A stretch of 28,544 nucleotides of DNA, from NCBI GenBank assembly GCA_945938055.1, contig CAMEUH010000003.1, forward strand, positions 1 through 28,544, in the 5' to 3' direction. Under the pieces are notes generated by a model. It did not search any database. It worked only from the letters and a program-made list of their open reading frames with translations, and was not told where the DNA came from. This document shows, piece by piece, positions 23,408 to 28,544 of this stretch (position 1 is its first letter; every line of letters starts with the position of its first letter). This DNA comes from an uncultured Eubacteriaceae bacterium. GTDB lineage: Bacteria > Bacillota > Clostridia > Lachnospirales > Lachnospiraceae. The translations under genes were made by a program, and so were the position numbers.

Positions 23408-26400
23408 ATGAAAAGCAAAACAAAGCAGAGAGTAATGGCATCTGTATTGGCATTACTCATGACAATTAGTTTACTGCCAGTAGATTTTCTTGGCGGGAAT
23501 GTAGTTGCTAAGGCTGAGTCAACAACACATAGTTTTGTGGCTGAGAACGAAACGGCAATTACTAGTGCTGAGAAAAAAGGCGCAATTGCAGATGGAACAA
23601 CATTTGCAGATGGCTATTTTACGGTGGTGGGAACAGCAACAAGAGCAAATAGCAGTACATTTTCTCTTGAACTGGCAAAAGAACAGACAGGTGCGCTTCA
23701 GTTTACCACAACCGGACTGGCAAAGGTTACATTTACAGTGGGAAGTACAAGCGGAAGCAATACAACAGACGGAATTGTGCTTACGGATGCTGATGGTAAT
23801 ACATATTCGGAAAGTACAGGACTGTCAAGTGCAACAGGTACTGACCCAACAACATTGGTTTATGAAAATCTTCCGGCTGGAACGTATAAGTTTATGACAA
23901 CAGCAAGCAGAGGATTAAGAGTGTATACTGCTACGGTTGAAGAGACTGCAGCTGCAGCTTCAAAGACAAGCTCATTTGTGGCTGAGAATGAAACTGCTAT
24001 TACAAGTGTAGACAAGAAAGCTGCAATTGCGGAAGGAACAACATTTGCAGATGGTTATTTTACGGTAGTGGGAACAGCAACAAGAGCAAATAGCAGTACA
24101 TTTTCTCTTGAACTGGCAAAAGAACAGACAGGTGCACTTCAGTTTACTACAACCGGAACAGCAAAGGCTACCTTTACAGTAGGAAGTACAAGCGGAAGCA
24201 ATACAACAGACGGAATTGTACTTACAGATGCTGATGGTAATACATATCCGGAAAGTACTGGTCTATCAAGTGCAACAGGTACTGATCCAACAACATTGGT
24301 GTATGAAAATCTTCCGGCTGGAACATATAAGTTTGCAACAACAGCAAGCAGAGGATTAAGAGTTTATACGGCAACTGTTGAAGAACAGGGTGGTTCTGTA
24401 GCTCCACCAACAAGACCGGCATGGGATACGGTTGCTCTTCCTGTAATTAATTCTGTTACGAGAAGTGCGGCTGGAACACTGGATGTTGATGTGACAGCAA
24501 CGATTGGATTTGCTGGAGCAGACAGTGCAAGATTATTTATGTATCAGAATGGTTTTGAAGTTAGCAATGTGCAGGTAACTAAGTCTGGTGTATATTCTTT
24601 CACACCGGCAACAGAAGGCGATTTTACATTTAAAGTTATCATGAGCAGAAAAGAATGCGCAGATAAGGAAAGTGCAGTAGTTACATTTACTGGATATACA
24701 CTTCCTCTTGATAAGCCGGTTATTACATGGGTTAACAACCTTGGAAATGGTTCTGTTTATGTTGACTGGAATAATCTGGAGGCTGTTCAGTCCTATGAAG
24801 TATATTATAAGGCTGAGGGTACTTCTGATTTCACTTGCGCAGCAACCGGAATTACAGCAGGAAATTATACAATCGAAGGACTTACATCCGGTACGAAATA
24901 TGACATTAAGGTTGTAGCTAATAAAGAAGGATTCCCGCCTGCAGAGTATACAGAGACAGGATTTATGGTAGGTGATGCGGCACAGCAGTGGTATATAGCT
25001 GCATTTGGTTCTGCAACATCCGGCAAGATGACTGTTAACGGTACAGAATATGCTGTAAAGACAGATACAGGTGTTACTCCGGTTGCAAACGTTACCAATA
25101 CAGATGGAACAGTATATATTGCACCGGCTGATAATGGTAAAATTGCAGATAGTGAAGATGGCTTCTTCTATTACTATACAAAAATTAATCCAAACACAGA
25201 GAACTTTAAGCTGACAGCGACATTTACGGTTAAGGATATCAGCCTTGGACCGGATAATCAGACTGCTTATGGTATCTATGCAACAGATATTGCTGGATAT
25301 GGTTCAAAGGATGCAAAGTATTTTAACTCGGTATCAATTGGACAGATGAAGATGTATCTGAATGGGTATCATGCACATGGTGCAAAGCTTGTAACAGGAT
25401 ATACATCTTATGATGCTTCCAATAATGCAGGAGCAGTAAGAAACTTTAATAATACCAATGTATTCTCCACAAAGAATGAGTTAGATACTGTTAATGTTGG
25501 AGATACATTCACCTATACACTGGAAAAGACAAATGAAGGTTATTCTGCTACCATGAAGGGTGAAACAATCTCATTTGATGGTGCTACAAGCCTTATGGCA
25601 CAGGAAGATGGTTCTATCTGTGTTGGTGTTATGACAGCACGTAAAGTTGGTGTTGAAATTTCTAACATTCAGTTTGAAAAGAGCGAAGGTACTGCAAGTG
25701 CTTCAAGCGGTCTTGAAATTGTACCAAAGTTTACTGTGTTTTCAGGTGCAACTGCTTCTTCAGCAGAATATGAATTTATTGCATCTGCTAATGTAGGCGG
25801 TTGGTTAGATGTTTATGATGCAACAGGAACTAAGGTATTTGCTGAATATATTGAAGCGGACAAAGTTGTAAAGGTTCCAATCACTCTTACCAATATTGGT
25901 GGATTTAACGGAATCAGATATGCATTTGCTCCAGATAAGAATATTCCGAACTTAAGCTCATACAGAGAGATTAGTGCAACAATTGATGTTATAGTTCAGT
26001 CATGGGGTGCTGCTGGCGAAACAATTTATGTAGCTCCAAATGGCAAGGGTGGCGCATCCGGAACGGAAAATGATCCACTTGATTTACAGACAGCATTAAA
26101 TTATGCACAGCCGGGACAGGTTATCGTCATGTTAGACGGTACATATTATCCGGAAAAGGATTATGTCATTCCAAGAAGTGTAAATGGAACAGCAGAAAAG
26201 CCAATTACACTGATGGCACAGAATACAGGCAAGGCGATTATTGATGGTTCTAAGATGGAATCTTCCTCTTCACTGATTTCTGTTGTCGGCAGCTACTGGC
26301 ATGTATATGGCTTGGAAGTATGCAATGGACTTGCAAAGGGTGTTAGCGTATGCGGAAGCTATAATACGATTGAAATGTGCGTAATGCGTGCAAATGGCAA

Positions 26401-27418
26401 TTCTGGTCTTCAGATTAGCCGATATGCCGGTGAGCCAAATGATGCAGATATGTGGCCTGCTTATAACTTAATTAAGTATTGTGAAGCATATGACAACTGT
26501 GACCCAGGAAGAAACGATGCCGATGGTTTTGCTGCGAAGTTGACCTGTGGTGAAGGTAATAAGTTCTACGGTTGTATTTCACATAATAACATCGATGATG
26601 GATGGGATTTATATGCGAAGTCCACAACAGGACCTATTGGCGCAGTAACGATTGAAAACTGTGTTGCATACAGCAATGGTTTCCTTTCAACAGATGACCC
26701 AACTGATCCAAATACAGCTTTTGGTGAAGGTAATGGTTTCAAGCTTGGCGGTGAGAACATGCCGGGTGCACATAAACTGATTAACAGTATATCCTATAAT
26801 AACTATGCAAAGGGTATTACAAGTAACTCTGGTCCAGACTGCCAGGTAATTAACTGTACAGCATATAATAACTCCTTAAAGGGTGGTTCTTATAACGTAA
26901 GCTTATATACAAAGACTTCTAATCCAAAAGCATGGGTACTGGATGGTATGTTATCTGTAGTTGATAATTCAACTACAGCAGCTGAACTTGGCTCAAGCAA
27001 TGGTGTTATCTATTCATTAAGAAGTGCAACAAACTACTTATATGATGGTACACAGTCAACAAATACCCAGGGTGTGGCTGCTACATCAGACTGGTTTGTA
27101 AGTACTGATGTAACGATTAAGCCAACCATTACAGAATCTGGTATTGACATGCATGGTTTACTGGTATTAAAGGACAGCGCTCCAGCAAATACCGGTGCAA
27201 GAATGAACTTTGCTGGTTCAGAATCTGTTCAGCCAACCGTTACAACAACAGTATCTGGTAAGATTTCAATGCAGATTGTAGGCTTTACTCCGGTTACCAT
27301 TGGTAAGGGCAATGGTGTGAATACTGGTGATACAACACCGGTTATGCCGCTTGTAATCATTATGATTGTATCTGCAGGAATCTGTGGCGCATATGTATTT
27401 AGAAGAAAGAGAGCATAA
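23408..27418 (+). CDS. Cell-surface pectate lyase, family PL9, multidomain
   Basis: A 1336-residue secreted protein. Signal peptide at about 1-37; two near-identical modules at 42-179 and 189-326; an Ig-like region at about 345-430; an FN3-like domain at 433-518; a jelly-roll-like domain at about 523-761; a further small beta domain to about 870; then a right-handed beta-helix to about 1290. The helix carries the PL9 hallmark NDADGFAAKLTCGEGN, followed by CISHNNIDDGWDLYAKS, holding the calcium-binding aspartates and the likely catalytic lysine. It should cleave polygalacturonate by beta-elimination. The end is NTGDTTP (1305-1311), a membrane segment and RRKRA. The ATG at 23408 follows AAGGAGG; an ATG at 23372 in frame lacks such a site. 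It has its own promoter and terminator. Confidence 0.92.
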   Translation: MKSKTKQRVMASVLALLMTISLLPVDFLGGNVVAKAESTTHSFVAENETAITSAEKKGAIADGTTFADGYFTVVGTATRANSSTFSLELAKEQTGALQFTTTGLAKVTFTVGSTSGSNTTDGIVLTDADGNTYSESTGLSSATGTDPTTLVYENLPAGTYKFMTTASRGLRVYTATVEETAAAASKTSSFVAENETAITSVDKKAAIAEGTTFADGYFTVVGTATRANSSTFSLELAKEQTGALQFTTTGTAKATFTVGSTSGSNTTDGIVLTDADGNTYPESTGLSSATGTDPTTLVYENLPAGTYKFATTASRGLRVYTATVEEQGGSVAPPTRPAWDTVALPVINSVTRSAAGTLDVDVTATIGFAGADSARLFMYQNGFEVSNVQVTKSGVYSFTPATEGDFTFKVIMSRKECADKESAVVTFTGYTLPLDKPVITWVNNLGNGSVYVDWNNLEAVQSYEVYYKAEGTSDFTCAATGITAGNYTIEGLTSGTKYDIKVVANKEGFPPAEYTETGFMVGDAAQQWYIAAFGSATSGKMTVNGTEYAVKTDTGVTPVANVTNTDGTVYIAPADNGKIADSEDGFFYYYTKINPNTENFKLTATFTVKDISLGPDNQTAYGIYATDIAGYGSKDAKYFNSVSIGQMKMYLNGYHAHGAKLVTGYTSYDASNNAGAVRNFNNTNVFSTKNELDTVNVGDTFTYTLEKTNEGYSATMKGETISFDGATSLMAQEDGSICVGVMTARKVGVEISNIQFEKSEGTASASSGLEIVPKFTVFSGATASSAEYEFIASANVGGWLDVYDATGTKVFAEYIEADKVVKVPITLTNIGGFNGIRYAFAPDKNIPNLSSYREISATIDVIVQSWGAAGETIYVAPNGKGGASGTENDPLDLQTALNYAQPGQVIVMLDGTYYPEKDYVIPRSVNGTAEKPITLMAQNTGKAIIDGSKMESSSSLISVVGSYWHVYGLEVCNGLAKGVSVCGSYNTIEMCVMRANGNSGLQISRYAGEPNDADMWPAYNLIKYCEAYDNCDPGRNDADGFAAKLTCGEGNKFYGCISHNNIDDGWDLYAKSTTGPIGAVTIENCVAYSNGFLSTDDPTDPNTAFGEGNGFKLGGENMPGAHKLINSISYNNYAKGITSNSGPDCQVINCTAYNNSLKGGSYNVSLYTKTSNPKAWVLDGMLSVVDNSTTAAELGSSNGVIYSLRSATNYLYDGTQSTNTQGVAATSDWFVSTDVTIKPTITESGIDMHGLLVLKDSAPANTGARMNFAGSESVQPTVTTTVSGKISMQIVGFTPVTIGKGNGVNTGDTTPVMPLVIIMIVSAGICGAYVFRRKRA
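23531..23944 (+). repeat. Pectate lyase module repeat, copy 1
   Basis: 414 bp coding for 138 residues (SFVAENETAITS to YTATVEE). It matches the second copy exactly 441 bp downstream with no gaps, about nine in ten bases alike by eye, including a 68-bp identical run starting at 23627. A beta-sandwich, perhaps a carbohydrate-binding module, is inferred from the strand pattern and position. Confidence 0.93.
23972..24385 (+). repeat. Pectate lyase module repeat, copy 2
   Basis: 414 bp colinear with copy 1. Differences are concentrated in the first 60 bp and scattered later; the long identical run is at 24068-24135. A 27-bp linker rich in Ala/Ser separates the copies. Confidence 0.93.
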
Positions 27419-27447
27419 TGCTCAAAGTATTAATGAAATAGCTTATA

Positions 27448-27478
27448 CCCCGGACAGAGAAATCTGTCCGGGGTTTTT
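27448..27478 (+). terminator. Rho-independent terminator of the pectate lyase gene
   Basis: A perfect 11-bp stem CCCCGGACAGA (27448-27458) and TCTGTCCGGGG (27463-27473) with a GAAA tetraloop, followed by TTTTT. Confidence 0.95.
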
Positions 27479-27486
27479 GTATGTTC

Positions 27487-27515
27487 TTGAGTTTTCTTCT
27501 GACACGTAGTATAAT
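27487..27515 (+). promoter_or_regulatory. Sigma-A-type promoter of the rfb genes
   Basis: TTGAGT at 27487-27492 and a perfect TATAAT at 27510-27515, 17 bp apart, 40 bp before the rfbA ATG. Confidence 0.78.
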
Positions 27516-27554
27516 TATTATAATTGCATAAACTATGTGATATAGGAGGTCACA

Positions 27555-28424
27555 ATGAAGGGAATAATATTAGCAGGCGGTTCAGGAACAAGATTATACC
27601 CATTGACAAAGGCAATATCCAAACAGATTATGCCGGTATATGATAAGCCGATGATATACTATCCGCTATCAACACTGATGCTTGCCGGAATTCGTGAGGT
27701 GTTAATCATATCAACACCGAGGGATTTGCCGGTTTTCAGGGAACTTCTTGGGGATGGAAAGCAGCTTGGAATGTCTTTTGAATATGCGATTCAGGAATAT
27801 CCAAGAGGTCTTGCGGATGCCTTCATTGTTGGAGAACATTTTATCGGAAAAGATAATGTTGCGTTAGTGCTTGGAGATAACATTTTTTATGGACAAAGCT
27901 TTTCAAGAGTTTTGTTACGTGCTGCAGCACGGGAAAAAGGTGCAACCATCTTCGGCTATTATGTTAAGGACCCAAGAGAATATGGGGTGGTGGAATTTGA
28001 TGAAAACGGAAAGGCACTCTCCATTGAGGAGAAACCGGAACATCCAAAATCGAATTATGCGGTACCTGGTTTGTATTTTTATGATAATGATGTAGTGGAA
28101 ATTGCCAAAAATGTTAAGCCTTCTGCAAGAGGTGAGATAGAAATTACTTCTGTAAATAATGAGTACATGAAGCGCGGTACATTGCAGGTAGAAACCCTTG
28201 GAAGAGGTTTTGCGTGGCTGGATACTGGAAACCATGACATGCTGCTGGCGGCGGCAGACTTTGTCGCGGCATTTCAGAAGCGTCAGGGACTTTATATATC
28301 CTGTATTGAGGAAATTGCTTTCCGAAGAGGATATATTAACAGGGAGCAGCTGCTGGAACTGGCAAAACCGTTAATGAAGACCGAGTACGGACAGTATCTG
28401 GTTGATGTGGCAAATGGGTTATAG
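27555..28424 (+). CDS. rfbA: Glucose-1-phosphate thymidylyltransferase
   Basis: A 289-residue nucleotidyltransferase, the usual RfbA length, making dTDP-glucose from dTTP and glucose-1-phosphate as the first step of dTDP-L-rhamnose synthesis. The nucleotide-binding loop is G8-G-S-G-T-R13 in ILAGGSGTRLYPLT, with KQIMPVYDKPMIYYPLS next; LVLGDNIFYG holds the metal-binding aspartate, and EKPEHPKSNYAVPGLYFYD and FAWLDTGNHD follow. AGGAGG precedes the ATG. It starts a transcript from its own promoter, and an rfbD-like gene begins 31 bp after its stop. The product likely feeds rhamnose into surface polysaccharide. Confidence 0.97.
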   Translation: MKGIILAGGSGTRLYPLTKAISKQIMPVYDKPMIYYPLSTLMLAGIREVLIISTPRDLPVFRELLGDGKQLGMSFEYAIQEYPRGLADAFIVGEHFIGKDNVALVLGDNIFYGQSFSRVLLRAAAREKGATIFGYYVKDPREYGVVEFDENGKALSIEEKPEHPKSNYAVPGLYFYDNDVVEIAKNVKPSARGEIEITSVNNEYMKRGTLQVETLGRGFAWLDTGNHDMLLAAADFVAAFQKRQGLYISCIEEIAFRRGYINREQLLELAKPLMKTEYGQYLVDVANGL

Positions 28425-28455
28425 TCTAATTTAAGAATCAGGAGAATTCATTTCA

Positions 28456-28544
28456 ATGAAGAAAATATTAATAACAGGATGTAATGGTCAGCTGGGACGT
28501 GCAATTAATCAGGTTTATGAAGAAGATGTGAAAAGACAGGATGA
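28456..28544 (+). CDS. rfbD: dTDP-4-dehydrorhamnose reductase, N-terminal fragment (runs off window)
   Basis: Only the first 29 codons are present. They read MKKILITGCNGQLGRAI and onward, with the Rossmann NAD(P)-binding loop ITGCNGQLG characteristic of RfbD, which reduces dTDP-4-keto-rhamnose in the last step of dTDP-L-rhamnose synthesis. AGGAGA lies about 11 nt before the ATG. Position directly after rfbA supports the call; another short-chain sugar epimerase cannot be ruled out from so few residues. Confidence 0.8.
   Translation, partial: MKKILITGCNGQLGRAINQVYEEDVKRQD

Noticed and set aside
23531..24385. Direct repeats considered as a mobile element or CRISPR-like array
   Set aside because: Both copies are in frame within one secreted protein, with no spacers, terminal inverted repeats or transposase.

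Overview
The window reads as chromosomal DNA of an anaerobic Firmicute of the Lachnospiraceae type. This is inferred from gene content and style: moderate-to-low GC, strong AGGAGG ribosome binding sites, sigma-A promoters with 16-17 bp spacers, an isoleucine T-box ahead of ileS, the endospore gene spoIIR, a msmF/msmG-type sugar importer and a large surface pectate lyase of family PL9. Pectin use fits a gut genus such as Lachnospira, but the species cannot be fixed from this sequence. I see no phage, IS element, CRISPR array, tRNA or rRNA.

Layout. 1-1560: end of a carbohydrate ABC transporter operon (two permeases, then a terminator). 1577-7699: a likely operon under its own promoter, holding a methyltransferase, an 812-residue membrane-anchored protein of unknown function, and a class A penicillin-binding protein whose C-terminus is a nonapeptide repeat. 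7760-9411: promoter with an overlapping inverted repeat, then ispE (isoprenoid synthesis) and a GntR/FCD regulator. 9415-10597: a sigma-F-like promoter, spoIIR and a DUF1934 gene, closed by a hairpin shared with the convergent gene. 10607-11846 (minus strand): a small membrane protein and a PlsC-type acyltransferase. 11962-14732: strong promoter, pncB (NAD salvage) and a DUF2974 lipase-like protein. 14830-16967: an ECF sigma factor overlapping a 555-residue single-pass protein that is probably its regulator. 16993-20611: promoter, T-box leader, ileS of the eukaryote-like type and a long terminator. 20705-23217: glycogen phosphorylase. 23303-27478: the 1336-residue secreted pectate lyase with duplicated N-terminal modules and a C-terminal membrane anchor. 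27487-28544: promoter, rfbA and the start of an rfbD-like gene (dTDP-rhamnose synthesis), running off the window.

Together the genes cover carbohydrate capture and storage (ABC importer, pectate lyase, glycogen phosphorylase), envelope construction (PBP, PlsC, IspE, RfbA/D), sporulation signalling and tRNA charging. Most is housekeeping. The parts most worth a second look are the PBP operon with its RTX-like tail and unknown partner, the inverted repeat over the ispE-gntR promoter, the sigma-F-like promoter and altered conserved block of spoIIR, the ECF sigma/sensor pair, and the near-identical repeats of the pectate lyase. I found no clear new defence or mobile system.
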